Positions 32,621 through 44,913 of a DNA stretch of 64,000 bases are shown here, in pieces. The stretch spans positions 37,723,026 to 37,787,025 of the forward strand of contig OY294048.1 of assembly GCA_958510825.1 (NCBI GenBank). The letters run 5' to 3'. A model generated the notes under the pieces. The model worked only from the letters and a program-made list of their open reading frames with translations, had not been told where the DNA came from and searched no databases. The DNA is from Brachypterus glaber (taxonomy: Eukaryota > Arthropoda > Insecta > Coleoptera > Kateretidae). Made by a program: the position numbers and the translations under genes. Every line of letters begins with the position of its first letter. The first letter of the stretch is position 1.

Positions 32621-34065
32621 ATTTTTTTTTATCATATATTTTTTTAGATTTTTTTTAAATATTTTATCTCATTTAAAGTTAGTTTGCACACAATTATATT
32701 TTGCCACGAAAAAATTTATGATACGTCTTTTGACTTGCATATTCATAAAAAATATTGATTTTTTTATTTTTTTTTTTTATAGATTTAGATCCAAATAAAT
32801 AAATTGTCAATTAATGTCTAATGTAGAAGTGAGGGACGCGCATGTCTCTTATTCCAACTCAGCGTTTTCTTTGTGATGATCACGGATGACTCTCGCGGGC
32901 CTCAACCTGTTGAAAAGAATGCATTACGTTAGGAGGTGTTTTTAAATAAATACAAAATGATTATAAACATAATTATTTAATTATAAAACTGATCAGATGT
33001 TTGCGAGAAAGTGAGTACCCGTAATGGTATACCATTATCAGTGACACTTTATTAGCCTTTATCCTTCATTTTTGTTACGTTTGCACTACTTTTTTACTAT
33101 TTGGGTTTAACTGTTTTTTTTTTCATGACTTAAGCTTATATGAGTAGGGAGGTACCGCCCGCGGGGTGTAACGTTTTTTTTTTTGAGAGGTGAGCACATT
33201 TCTATTTATTTATTTGTTTATTTAGATTTATTTATTCAGATTTATACTTATTATAGGGACCCACATCATGGGTATTTTACACCTCAGAGTGTTTAACAAC
33301 ATTTATTAATTTATAATATGCAGGTACTGTGTAGGTTAAACAATACAAGTCTTCTGATACTTCTTTCCATTCATTGTCTCAGTGCTCTTCATATAAACAT
33401 TTCTTCATTATAAAAACGTTTTATGTTACAATAAATTTAGAAAAAATAATAATTTTAATTCCACTCCCCCCCCCCGCAACGATGTTCCTTTGGTACGCCA
33501 CTGTATGTTAGTGTACAGATCTGGACTTTAAATTGGAACGAGTAATTTTCATATATAATTACACAAGAGGCTGAGAATTAGCGGGTAAAATTCGCTTTCA
33601 TCAAAAAATTTGATGTCTGGAAATAATTACGACCGGGGCATGGAGTAATGATTTCCTTTGACAGCAAATTTTCCTCAGGTTTAAAGCTTTTTTAGTTATT
33701 CTCTCTCCCCCCCCCCCCACGTTATTCCTTCGGTACGCCCCTGTATGTTAGTTTACAGATCTAGACCAGTAAATTTCGGTCGAATATTTGGAAATACGTC
33801 TTTTAAGTGGGGACCGGCCATTTACTTTTTAATTTTTTTTTTTTAAGTTTGAAAATATATAAGGCCAATTATAAAATGCGTCAACTTTTACAACAATTGC
33901 CAATTTAAAACTTTAAATTGAAATTTATCGATCCTTTCGGTAAAAAGTGTAAAAATCTTATTACATGCATATTTTCTAAATTTAAAGTAAAAACATGTAT
34001 TTCTCATTTATTTTACAAACTCTTCGTATGACTAAAGTTATACAAGACTTGTAAGGTTTGCTTTA
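32621..34065. other. Non-coding, with a 65-bp direct repeat
   Basis: 'ttggtacgccactgtatgttag...cagatctggac' (33464-33530) recurs at 33702-33770 with C-runs before each copy, spacing about 238 bp. The rest is AT-rich without recognisable content. Confidence 0.5.
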
Positions 34066-34400
34066 TGGAGTTACTTTACCTAGCGGCTCACACAGGCGGA
34101 ATTTTCTAAATTCATGGCCAAAACCCTTAATAAGCTCCAATTTATACCAAAATTTGTATTTAGGGGTGTTTGGGGCTGCTGAATATATATTTAACTTTCA
34201 AATTAATTTTTACAATATGGCTGCCGCCTATATCAAAATTTGCAGATTTTTTACTAAAAACCATTGTACAGGGGTTTTTGGGGTCGCTGATTACGAATGT
34301 AATACTTATTTTAATTTTTACAAAATAGCGGATCCAATATGGTTGCCGCCTAAATCAAAATTTACAGATGGTGAATATCGAGGCGGGGTAAAGGGGTAAA
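34066..34400 (+). repeat. Old ~115-bp tandem repeat, 2-3 units
   Basis: The blocks 'ggggtgtttggggctgctgaat' (34167) and 'ggggtttttggggtcgctgat' (34271) are each followed by 'ttaatttttacaa(t/a)atggc(g)' and 'tgccgcctaaatcaaaattt'. It resembles the array at 55066-55830. The 113-codon frame across it is a repeat artefact. Confidence 0.55.
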
Positions 34401-34789
34401 GTGGGATAAAAATATTATTTTAAACAATTTTTTTATTTTTTCTTTTCGTTTTTCAAAAAAAGAATTTTTTTCGAAAAAAAAACAAATTTTTAATTTTTTG
34501 TTTATTTTGAAATATTTTTTGAAAAATTTTTGGTTTTTCATTTTTTTTTAATTAGTTTATTAATAAACCTAGACCTACAGGGGAAAGTATTATTTTGTTG
34601 GCAGTAGTATTTTTTTACTGCAAAAATACCTAAAACTAAATCTGCCTGTCTTAGACATTTTTTAGGTTTGTGGAGGGAGGGCGGGGGATATTAGCAGCAA
34701 ATTCTTATTTTAATAATTAGCAAACACATTAATCTTTTCAACCAAGTGTAAAAAGTTGCTGATTAATCTGAAACTTTAAAATTGTAATA

Positions 34790-35365
34790 AAAATAAGGTT
34801 TTTAATTAATAACTCGGGTACCGTTTAAGCTAGAGCGGCGAGCTTTTGCATGTATACTAGTATTAATAAGGGCAATAAGTTTATGTTAATTAATTTTTTT
34901 AATTTATCCAGAGGCGTGCCCAGACGGACAAAATATATGAGGCTTAAAACATTTTTGCCCCAAACTTTTCTATGTGTATGTTTTTTGGCTTTGTTGTAAA
35001 AAATATAGATTTCTAGAGTAAAAATACATATAAAATATCATATAGTGTTTAAACTGTAGGAGCAACCGTTATCAAAAAAAAAATGCAATTAAGAGGAAGT
35101 AACATTTTGTGCCACCAAAAACGTTACTTTTTAAAAGGCTATTACTCCTTTAATATTAAATTTAGGTGTTTTGGTGTATAATACTTTTTTGCTCAGTTTT
35201 AAATGAAGAATCACCCTGCAGCATTAAAATTTTATTGGTGCTTTTTTTTGTTCCCCATTCAATACGTCATCTTCGAAGGGCCGTAGCTCCCTTAGGGCTC
35301 ATTTCCGGACCAACCTTTATAGAAACTTTTTTTCATATTTTTGGATGTAGAATCACCTCTTAAAT
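34790..35365 (+). mobile_element. TACAGGGTTATTCAG MITE lacking its left arm
   Basis: Collinear with the core and right arm of 4604-5335 ('ccagaggcgtgcccagacgga', 'gtaacattttgtgccac', 'gctcatttccggaccaacc'). It is cut at both ends before the terminal TACAGGG. The following 35366-35415 matches 5820-5870 inverted ('gcgagttctggaacaggc'). Confidence 0.7.
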
Positions 35366-35415
35366 TTCGGTACGCGAGTTCTGGAACAGGCTGTTTATAT
35401 TTACAGTATTATTAA

Positions 35416-35705
35416 TTTGAGCCATTTCGCCTCAACGATTATTTGTATAGTATATAGATAAAAAATCTAAAACAGAAAATAAAATTAAAATGTTCTTATC
35501 AGGCGCACCTATTTATAGATGCGCTGGTAAGGTATTGCGTTTAAAATAATACTTATCTGCTATATCTTCTTTACCTAAAAAATATTATTAGTCAGTACCT
35601 TACCAAAGTTTAAAATTTTTGCCTAAATAAAGAATCTTTAATAAAATTCTTGATAAATCTTTAAAATAATTAAAAAGAACTAAAAACTGAATAAAAGTCA
35701 ACTTC
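35416..35705. other. Non-coding, nothing recognised
   Basis: AT-rich; no support for a feature. Confidence 0.3.
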
Positions 35706-36210
35706 TTTCGTTTTGGGATCTAATCTGATCCCGTTTTCAAAGAAAATTATTAGTTTTTGAAAGAATTTGTGCAATATTTGGCTTTATCAATCAAAATATG
35801 ACAAATGTCAAAATATGTAATTTCGAGTTAATTGAAACAAAGACACCCGTAACAATAAAAAGGTGTAGAGAAATTAGTTTGGAAAAGGCGTTTTTGCTGA
35901 AAACGTGTAGAGAAGTTAATTTTGGAAAAAAAACTTTTTTATTGAAAAGAGGGCAAAGTTAAGTTACCTCGTAATATTTCATCATTAAGTATTGGTGTCC
36001 AAATATTAGATAAAGATGAAGAGCATTCGCTAATACAGTTATCTTTGCATAATTTTACGAAAATTGATTCTTTTAACTTTCGTATTTCTGTGATAGGCTC
36101 TTTAGTTAAAACTTCTTACGTTTCGGGCTCTAGTCTGATCCCGTTTTCAAAGAAAATTATTAGTTTTTGAAAGAATTTGTGCAATATTTGGCTTTATCAA
36201 TCAAACTACA
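35706..36210 (+). repeat. ~90-bp direct repeats 412 bp apart
   Basis: 'ctgatcccgttttcaaagaa' through 'tggctttatcaatcaaa' occurs at about 35725-35797 and 36137-36209, nearly identical. The preceding bases are also similar. The DNA between is non-coding. They could be remnants of a short duplicated segment or of two nested insertions. Confidence 0.7.
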
Positions 36211-36577
36211 TAAATCTTATTTCGATAGCTTTAATAATAACGCCAAAAAACTATTGATCTGTCTTAGCTGGGACACCCGCTAAATTTCTAAAATATGCGC
36301 TCTGTTTTCAAGTCGCACCATGATTTCATGTCACCCAGTTGACAATATTTACTGAGTACTAGTTTTTTGACAACAAAGATCGTCAAAATTAGTTCTACAG
36401 TTCTGTCTCTTTCTAACAGTTTAGCCAACGTAAGGAAGAAAAAGTAATCAGGGTGGCCAATATAACCAATAAAAACTATTTATTCGCAACTCTATATGTA
36501 ATACATACATTACATGTATTAATAAAGCTCGGGAAGTTCGTGATTACTAGTCTAGACCTGTAAACTAAATATTACTG
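36211..36577. other. Non-coding, nothing recognised
   Basis: No supported feature. Confidence 0.3.
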
Positions 36578-37093
36578 GTCTGCATTTAAATCAATAATTT
36601 CCGATAGATGGCGCCACCTTTTAAAATATCGTTAAGCAGGTGGCTGAACTTCTGTTTTCATGATAAACACGAATATAATCTAATACATTTTGTTTAAAAG
36701 ACTTAAATTGTACAGTTTTAGTCAATGTTTTTTACTTTTGAGACTGTGAAGGATAATAAATGTTTTAACCGGTGCCTTGTGAGTTATCAACAAATGTTTT
36801 TTGTGGTTGTTTTTTTTTGGGTTACGCGTATATGAAACTTCAGTTTTATATGATTGTGCTTTTCTTCTAAAATGCAGGAAAAATTATTTGTGATAAATAT
36901 GAAAAGAAATAAAAAACAATATAATCATTGTTTTCTTCATTTACATTCAAACATTTAGGTTAAAAAAAAAGTACTTTATTTTTAAATAAAAACAGTTGCA
37001 AATAAAATAGTATACAGGTCTCCCGGAAAATGGTTATTTTCCTTGACCTATAAATGGTCTCGGAAAAGTACTATTTTCGGAGTCGACCTGTAA
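36578..37093 (-). repeat. ~500-bp interspersed repeat, copy 2 (inverted)
   Basis: Inverted match to 18363-18848: 'ggtctgcatttaaatcaata' at the left and 'cggagtcgacctgtaat' at the right. Both copies keep 'gatggcgcca' or a variant. An additional internal block near 37010-37060 ('caggtctcccgg') suggests the right edge is itself rearranged. Confidence 0.7.
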
Positions 37094-37408
37094 TCTACTA
37101 TTATATTTACCTCATAATAATAATTTAACCCTAGTTTAATTTTATATTATGCAGTTAAGCATTTTCAACAAAAGGCAGCGCGGAGAAAAACTTTTTTAAT
37201 TTTCTGTGGCTGTCTCTGCAACGAAAAGTCGGAACAAAAAAGTTTTTTTAAAAAGTTCTTAATTTTATTGAAGAAAAAAGTTTTTATTTTTTTTTCGGGA
37301 GAATTAAATAGTAGTAAAAAAATTATTGTTTCTAATTAAAAAAAAAACGAAGTTGACTTTAAAATGACCTTGAAAACGTAAATATCCGTAAAAAATAAAT
37401 ACGCCATT
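37094..37408. other. Non-coding, T-run rich
   Basis: Nothing recognised beyond homopolymer runs. Confidence 0.3.
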
Positions 37409-37617
37409 TTGTTTCCCCCATTAAAATAAACAACTTTTGTCCTGCATTTTTTTTCTAAAATGCATAGTATTAGATATATTTGAAAGTTTCAGGTTAAAAA
37501 AATCACCCTGTATTGTTTTCCCCATTAAAATAAACAATTTTTGTCCCATTTTTTTTTCGAAAATGCATAGTATTTGAGATATTTGAAAGTTTCAGGTTAA
37601 AAAAATCACCCTGTATA
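37409..37617 (+). repeat. Two ~105-bp tandem units
   Basis: 'cccattaaaataaacaa(c/t)ttttgtcc' to 'caggttaaaaaaatcaccctgta' occurs twice in direct, adjacent order with few differences. Confidence 0.85.
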
Positions 37618-37978
37618 CATTTGGATTATGGACTAAGACGGAGAGTATATACTATGCAATGCTAAGCATTACACATCTTCACAGCTTTAGTATTGCATGC
37701 TGTGGCGGAATCAATAACGGCATCTTTTTTCTTGTAACTTTCATGTTAATATTCTAGGGAGCTTTTTTCGCTGGAAACAAATTGAAAATGACTTCGTGAG
37801 TGATAATACTTCTGAACTTTTTGACGGTTTTCTTAAAACAATTTAATTTTCTCAAAACATTTTTTTTTCTTCTATTTGTCTTTTATAATGAACTCTTACT
37901 AAATTCATAAGGCACATGCAACTCACTCCTTAAAACTTTATATATAAATTTAAAAAAATGTCCCTAAAATTTCAAAAA
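37618..37978. other. Non-coding
   Basis: 37645-37690 carries 'tatactatgcaatgctaagcattacacatcttcac', a motif also near 10607, 41221, 43114, 44325 and 46130. Confidence 0.4.
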
Positions 37979-38135
37979 ATAGTATATTGTTTTACTAAGA
38001 GGAAAAGTGATGCTTTTTTTCCAAAAACTACAGACGAGTAAAAAAAGCGCTTTTCCTCCGAGTGAAACATACTATTTTTTCTTCAAGCATCCTATATATT
38101 TTTTTTAAATATTAATTTTTGAATTTAATTTTTTT
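37979..38135 (+). repeat. Inner-arm fragment of the Crypton-like composite element
   Basis: 'aatagtatattgttttactaag' through 'acagacgagtaaaaaaagcg' and 'ttcaagcatcctatatattt' matches 26123-26300. The mini-frame is not included. Confidence 0.65.
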
Positions 38136-38147
38136 ATTTGAAGCTCA

Positions 38148-38200
38148 TGTCTTTTACTTCTTCTTTTACCTTCATGTCTTTTACTTCTTCTTCTACAGTT
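38148..38200 (+). repeat. ~29-bp tandem duplication
   Basis: 'catgtcttttacttcttctt' occurs twice in a row, separated by 'ttacctt'. Confidence 0.7.
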
Positions 38201-38784
38201 TCTTCATCACGGGGCAACTTTTTATTGCCGTCTGACGGAGGCTTAACGCAGAACTGCCGCCGGACGGAGTGACCCTATTTTTTCTTCTATTCAAGTTTTT
38301 CAAACCCAATTTATGTTTTTGATAAACTTGATTAGAAAAAAAAACGTTACTCGGTTAAGCTTCAAATTTAAAGCACAGCATCAATCAAATTTATGTAGTA
38401 CTTTTTAAGTTAACTGAAAAAATGACAACTTTCAGGAAAATCCTGATATCTCCTAAACCAGAAGTAATAATGTAAAAAAGTTAAAAAGAAAATATTCATT
38501 TTAACTGCGGCAATAAGAAAGACTTTAATAATTTAATAAACAGTTGCAGTGGCGTACCATGCAAGTCCTAGAAGATGGGGTAAAAAACATAGTTATACAT
38601 TACTTGTTGCTGTTAATACGAAAAAAAAAAAAATTTAATCATTCTTAAAACAAACAAAAGTAGAGAACGTTTAAGCTTCAAAACAAAAAAAGAATCACTC
38701 AAATCCATTAATTAGTTTTCGAAATATTTGAATTTAATAAATGTCAATTTTTTAGGTGTCCGGAATTTAATGCGCGGCAGTGTA
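38201..38784. other. Non-coding, nothing recognised
   Basis: A GC-richer spot at 38228-38275 ('ctgacggaggcttaacgcag...ccggacggagtg') is unassigned. Confidence 0.3.
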
Positions 38785-38907
38785 GTATATAAACATTTCA
38801 TTTTTCCTTCGGGAATTAGCAGACCGCGGGTCTACGCCCCTTGGTCAGCTAACTTCCCCTCAGGAAATGAGATAATTTTCACCTCGGTATGTAATATACT
38901 ATTTTCG
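38785..38907. repeat. Imperfect palindrome, AGTATAT ends
   Basis: 'agtatataaacatttcattttt' and 'cctcggtatgtaatatact' are imperfect inverted ends around 'gaattagcagaccgcggg' / 'ccttggtcagctaacttcccc'. The 61-codon frame here has no support. Confidence 0.5.
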
Positions 38908-39235
38908 GGGTAACATAACTTTCTCCTCCTCTCAGGTCGTTTGAAAGTAAAACGCATTTATTTTCCTTTTAGCACAGAAGTTTTCTAGGCCAAATACAAG
39001 TCAGTAAGTAAGTAATAAAGTTTCGTTTGCTGAACAAAAATAAACAACTTTAAGAAGAATAACATGTAACACAGTCATAGTGTTCTTTTAAGTGTTGCGA
39101 CTGAGGCTATGGCCTTAGGATCTTACCATACTAGGGTGAGATTGGAGTTAGGTTTTCTTCTTAATTAGCCTATTTTTGGTAGTGCCATAATGTGATGTTT
39201 TCGTCAAAAAAATTGCAGTAGCAGAATGAGGGATG
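38908..39235. other. Non-coding, nothing recognised
   Basis: No supported feature. Confidence 0.3.
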
Positions 39236-39472
39236 GAGTTAACTAATTTATTATCAGATTCAGTTTCCTTTACCCCAAAAAACCCTATATTCTAATTTTG
39301 ACGAAAATACTGGAAACATTTAAAAATATTTATTTGTAATATAGCTTAAAGCGTTCTTACGTTATCGTGCCCACAATATTTCCCAGACAGACTGACGGAC
39401 TGACATTTTTTTTTGCTTGAAATTGATTTATATAAATCGTCCTGGAACGCAAAAATACGCAAAACATTTTTG
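39236..39472 (+). repeat. Single unit of the 20.4-21.4 kb array family with flank
   Basis: 'ttatcagattcagtttcctt' then 'ttgacgaaaatactgg' and, 100 bp on, 'ttatcgtgcccacaatatttcc' match 21010-21440 in order. Confidence 0.65.
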
Positions 39473-39998
39473 AAAATTTTTGCACGAAGGTTTTCCCAAA
39501 ATTTTGAAAATTTTTAAAATAGGAAAGCAAAAGGGGTGTGCTATGGTATTGTTACGTCCGGTATATTATGTTATTTTTGAAACAAAAAAAAAGTATCTAG
39601 CAAAATTTTTTGCTGTAAAGTTTTATTGAATTGTGAAACAAAAGTTACAAGTATAGTTTTTTTGTACAGACATTTATAAATTGGAATACAATGCATGGAT
39701 TGCATTTTTACGTTGGCTATCATTAAAATTGCAAAAGAACAAAAAGTAACCATTTAAATTTAAATTTGCATGAGAAGTTAAAACAAAAATTTAAAAAAAT
39801 GTGTGCCAATACATGCATTATTGCAATTTTCGGGTCATGTTTATAGCCCCAGCCGGCCAACATCTAACCGTAATAGGACAACAACTAACTTTACATACTA
39901 GAGGCTTAACTCGAGAAGAGCCCAGTGTCAACAGTTTCTTTTACTTTATAACAAACAGTTTATATGTACTTTAATTATGTGTACTCCCCCCTGGAATA

Positions 39999-40808
39999 AA
40001 ATACAATACAATACAATACAATATAAGTGGGGTTGTGAGGCATGGTACTGCCTTTCAAATCACTGCGACCAATGAGATCTATTGTGAATCCCCTTTGCAA
40101 TTTAGTCCACATCAAAGAAGCCTAAGAGTTTTTGGGGGCTACTTGGGATATATCTGCAGGTCTTGGGTATACCTGTTTTAGATATTGTAGCGTTTGGCGA
40201 GCAATGGCTTCGCATAATGTGTTCGGCCGTTTCTGGTGCTTCTGAGCATAGACGGCAAATGTCGATTTCAGATTTTCCCATTTTTTTAAGATATATCTTA
40301 ACGGGCAGTGTCCGGTTAACAGCCCTGTATAGGTCTTTAGGTCCACCTTGCTGAGATCGAGTAACTTTCTTCATATTTTATGAATATTTTGGACTGTCTT
40401 AAGTTTTGGTCTTTCCAATATCGAGTTTTGATTTTGATTTCCCATTCCTTAATTGCCTCTAGCCTGATAGCTTTTGTTAAAGCCACAGAAAGGTTCAGGG
40501 CCAATAAATTGAGTACATGCTCCCTCTCTCGCGAGAGAGTCCGCAGCCTCATTGCCTTCAACACCCTCGTGTCCTGGCACCCACATCAAGAAAACCTTGT
40601 TGGTTTCTGCCAGTTGTTTAAGGGTTTCGTAGCATTCCCAGGCATGCTTTGAACCAAATGCTATCCGAGAATATGCATATTTTTGCCCTCTTTTGCCCTT
40701 ATTCAGGCATTCTTGAGCACAAATTTTTATGGCGTATGTTTCCGCCTGGAAAATGAATGCAGTTTTCCCCATTGGTATCGATAGTTGTCATCTCTGCCCA
40801 TATATGCC
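39999..40808 (-). mobile_element. RNase H LINE 3' end (in duplication copy 1)
   Basis: Minus-strand LINE ending in a (TATTG)n tail at 39999-40030. Frames in order: RNase H with AETYAIKICAQE and WVPGHEGVEGNEAADSLARE (40449-40772), then the C-terminus LTGHCPLRYILKKMGKS and a C-x2-C...H...C cluster ICRLCSEAPETAEH (40102-40374). The SDSQ segment of RNase H is deleted and the frame is broken between the two parts. Same family as 14988-15750. The element is 5'-truncated near 40808. Confidence 0.85.
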
Positions 40809-41270
40809 AAGGACGAAATTTGTAATAATTTTTCCTTAGGTCCAAAAATGCTTTGTAAGGGAGCTACGGTCTTTTATTGACAATCCCCAAATTAGATTTT
40901 TCTTTAATATCTCAGAAACCCTTTAAGCTACAGAAACGAGTTTAGGCATGTGTTTTTATATCAATAAGGCTTACTAATATACTATATACTATTTTCAAGT
41001 AGTAACTTAAGCCAGGTACGTGTCAAACGTTAAGGCTCAAGCACTTTTTTGCTCAATTTCTTTTTCAGTGTAACTTTTTTGCTGTTTTCTACTTTGAATA
41101 TGATCTTATACATAAAAATGGTCATATGATGTAATGACCCACTGTTTTCGAGAAAAATGCAATTAAAAGTAATATCTGACGCTTTAATGGTTAAAAATAA
41201 AATAAAATCCGTAAAGATATGTAATGCTTCGCATTCCATAGTATACTCTTCACACTAAATCGTATATTGC
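40809..41270 (-). repeat. Diverged relative of the TACAGGGTTATTCAG MITE core
   Basis: 'taagggagctacgg', 'ctttaagct', 'gcaattaaaagtaa' appear in the order of 4720-5060, but strongly diverged. It is repeated at 42702-43163 by the tandem duplication. Confidence 0.45.
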
Positions 41271-41365
41271 TGCTTTTTTGTTTATTTTTACTTTTCTATT
41301 TATTTTGCGTTTTAGTTAATAGTATATTAAAGTACTAGTTTCATAACATACGTTTTTAGCGCACG

Positions 41366-43258
41366 AAAATTTTTGCACGAAGGTTTTCCCAAAATTTTGA
41401 AAATTTTTAAAATAGGAAAGCAAAAGGGGTGTGCTATGGTATTGTTACGTCCGGTATATTATGTTATTTTTGAAACAAAAAAAAAGTATCTAGCAAAATT
41501 TTTTGCTGTAAAGTTTTATTGAATTGTGAAACAAAAGTTACAAGTATAGTTTTTTTGTACAGACATTTATAAATTGGAATACAATGCATGGATTGCATTT
41601 TTACGTTGGCTATCATTAAAATTGCAAAAGAACAAAAAGTAACCATTTAAATTTAAATTTGCATGAGAAGTTAAAACAAAAATTTAAAAAAATGTGTGCC
41701 AATACATGCATTATTGCAATTTTCGGGTCATGTTTATAGCCCCAGCCGGCCAACATCTAACCGTAATTGGACAACAACTAACTTTACATACTAGAGGCTT
41801 AACTCGAGAAGAGCCCAGTGTCAACAGTTTCTTTTACTTTATAACAAACAGTTTATATGTACTTTAATTATGTGTACTCCCCCCTGGAATAAAATACAAT
41901 ACAATACAATACAATATAAGTGGGGTTGTGAGGCATGGTACTGCCTTTCAAATCACTGCGACCAATGAGATCTATTGTGAATCCCCTTTGCAATTTAGTC
42001 CACATCAAAGAAGCCTAAGAGTTTTTGGGGGCTACTTGGGATATATCTGCAGGTCTTGGGTATACCTGTTTTAGATATTGTAGCGTTTGGCGAGCAATGG
42101 CTTCGCATAATGTGTTCGGCCGTTTCTGGTGCTTCTGAGCATAGACGGCAAATGTCGATTTCAGATTTTCCCATTTTTTTAAGATATATCTTAACGGGCA
42201 GTGTCCGGTTAACAGCCCTGTATAGGTCTTTAGGTCCACCTTGCTGAGATCGAGTAACTTTCTTCATATTTTATGAATATTTTGGACTGTCTTAAGTTTT
42301 GGTCTTTCCAATATCGAGTTTTGATTTTGATTTCCCATTCCTTAATTGCCTCTAGCCTGATAGCTTTTGTTAAAGCCACAGAAAGGTTCAGGGCCAATAA
42401 ATTGAGTACATGCTCCCTCTCTCGCGAGAGAGTCCGCAGCCTCATTGCCTTCAACACCCTCGTGTCCTGGCACCCACATCAAGAAAACCTTGTTGGTTTC
42501 TGCCAGTTGTTTAAGGGTTTCGTAGCATTCCCAGGCATGCTTTGAACCAAATGCTATCCGAGAATATGCATATTTTTGCCCTCTTTTGCCCTTATTCAGG
42601 CATTCTTGAGCACAAATTTTTATGGCGTATGTTTCCGCCTGGAAAATGAATGCAGTTTTCCCCATTGGTATCGATAGTTGGCATCTCTGCCCATATATGC
42701 CGAGGACGAAATTTGTAATAATTTTTCCTTAGGTCCAAAAATGCTTTGTAAGGGAGCTACGGTCTTTTATTGACAATCCCCAAATTAGATTTTTCTTTAA
42801 TATCTCAGAAACCCTTTAAGCTACAGAAACGAGTTTAGGCATGTGTTTTTATATCAATAAGGCTTACTAATATACTATATACTATTTTCAAGTAGTAACT
42901 TAAGCCAGGTACGTGTCAAACGTTAAGGCTCAAGCACTTTTTTGCTCAATTTCTTTTTCAGTGTAACTTTTTTGCTGTTTTCTACTTTGAATATGATCTT
43001 ATACATAAAAATGGTCATATGATGTAATGACCCACTGTTTTCGAGAAAAATGCAATTAAAAGTAATATCTGACGCTTTAATGGTTAAAAATAAAATAAAA
43101 TCCGTAAAGATATGTAATGCTTCGCATTCCATAGTATACTCTTCACACTAAATCGTATATTGCTGCTTTTTTGTTTATTTTTACTTTTCTATTTATTTTG
43201 CGTTTTAGTTAATAGTATATTAAAGTACTAGTTTCATAACATACGTTTTTAGCGCACG
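41366..43258 (+). repeat. 1,893-bp tandem duplication, copy 2
   Basis: Direct copy of 39473-41365. At its right edge the AATAGTATATT element start continues into the intact element (43212 on), whereas at the end of copy 1 that element is cut off after 'gcgcacga'. Copy 2 is therefore the original 3' context and the junction at 41365/41366 is the new one. Confidence 0.95.
41892..42701 (-). mobile_element. RNase H LINE 3' end (in duplication copy 2)
   Basis: Offset copy of 39999-40808 with the same deletions and frame breaks. The LINE was therefore already defective when the segment duplicated; this is not a second retrotransposition. Confidence 0.85.
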
Positions 43259-44913
43259 AGTACAAGTTTAGAAAACGAGCCGCTTGCGGCGAGTTATCTT
43301 AAGTTCTAGTGCGCTAAAAACGTGTTATGAAACGAGTGCTGAAAAACTTACATTTAAATTGATGACTGATTTAGGGATTTTTGTTTTGGATTGGCATTAC
43401 AGTTTACACCATGTTTAAAATTCTAAGAACAAATGATATTTTGATATATTTTATAGTCATCTCTTCTCTTTTTTACTGCAATTAAGGTTATTTTTACCAT
43501 GTTAAAATTGTGGCTTGGTTAATTGCACTAAAAAAGAGAATGACTATAGAATATATCAAAATATCATTTGTTCTTAGAATTTTAAACATGGTGCAAACTG
43601 TAATGCCAATCCAAAACAAAAATTCCTAAATCAGTCATCAATTTAAATGTAAGTTTTTTTTTTTAATTTTAACCAAGCCACAATTTTAACATGGTAGAAA
43701 TAATCTAAAAACAACATTTTGTAAAAAATTCAACTTTAAAGCGACATTGACATTTGCACGGAAAACGTCAAGCGATAGGCCAGGTCTGTTGCCAACCCAA
43801 AAGAAAAAAAAGTACAGACCTCTTATGGGCCTATAAGAACACGCAAAATGCGTGTGATTATGAGCTTTTTAAGTCACAAAATAGAAAAATTATTTTAACT
43901 TGCGTAAAATAAAAATTTGGGAAAATGCAATATACTATTCACACTCTAAATTTGTCCGTCAATCTTACAGTAGTTTTAACTGTAATAATTAAAGCAAACT
44001 TACAATGTCAGAATGTGAATTTACAATATTTATTAAATTAACCTCAATATTACTGGGTTTAGTAAAATCTCAGCTCTTTTCCTGTCGGTACAATAATTTT
44101 GCATTAAAATTCATGCATGTGGTCCAAAAACCCAGCACTTTTACAGACAGACCCGAAAATTACCATAATAATAGTAGTAAAATTACCAAAATAAAAATTC
44201 ACATTTTTACAGATAACTGTGAATTTACAGTACTGATTTAAATTTACCACTTTCTTTGCTGGCAACATATGACCTACTTTATTTGCTGTAAAATTACCAT
44301 ATTTGCATTTACAGTGCACTATGAATAGTATATAATGGAGTGCAAAGCATTACATATCGTCATGACTTGTTTATTTCACACACATAACTTTGATGTTGAT
44401 TAAGATCTTAAAACTAATTGAATCTACAGATTTATTACCATATAAAATATAATATGTCAACTTGTAAGTTTAAGCGCCCAATATAAAGAAGAAACTGATT
44501 AATGCAACAAAAATATTTCATACAAAATAAAAAAAAAGTTTTTATCATTATTATTATTCATTTTTGTAAAATATTACCATTGATTTAGAGTTTTATTACA
44601 TAGTTTTTCTATTTTGCGACTCTTAGGGCCACTTGCACCAATTTTATTTTGATCAAGGTTTAACTAATCTACGTTTAAAACATAATCTCTGGTTAAATAT
44701 GTTTGCATTGCACCAATAAAAGTTAAACAAACTTTAGTTAAACCGAGCACACATCTCTAATTTTAGTGTTATTTGAATGTAGCTAACTTCACATTATTTT
44801 GACGTTTGACGTTTATATCATTTGGTTTATTATATTTTCAAAAAAAGCTGTTAGTTATTGACAGTAACTTATTGTGTTATGTGTTATTGTGTTCTGTAAG
44901 CTAAAAAGTAGCA

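Larger units (their letters stand above)
39473..41365 (+). repeat. 1,893-bp tandem duplication, copy 1
   Basis: The segment from 'aaaatttttgcacgaagg' to 'tttttagcgcacga' is followed immediately by a second copy at a constant offset of 1,893 bp. Only about three differences were noticed by eye (for example near 39876, 40789 and 40809), so identity exceeds 99.5%. It contains a LINE 3' end and a diverged MITE. Confidence 0.95.

Noticed and set aside
34058..34399. 113-codon frame
   Set aside because: Falls in a two- to three-unit tandem repeat; low-complexity peptide, no family match.
35706..36210. Solo LTR retrotransposon
   Set aside because: The direct repeats are only about 90 bp, lack TG..CA ends, and there is no primer-binding site or polyprotein between them.
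39473..43258. LTR pair or two independent LINE insertions
   Set aside because: The copies abut directly without spacer, include several unrelated elements and have identical internal breakpoints. A single tandem duplication is simpler.
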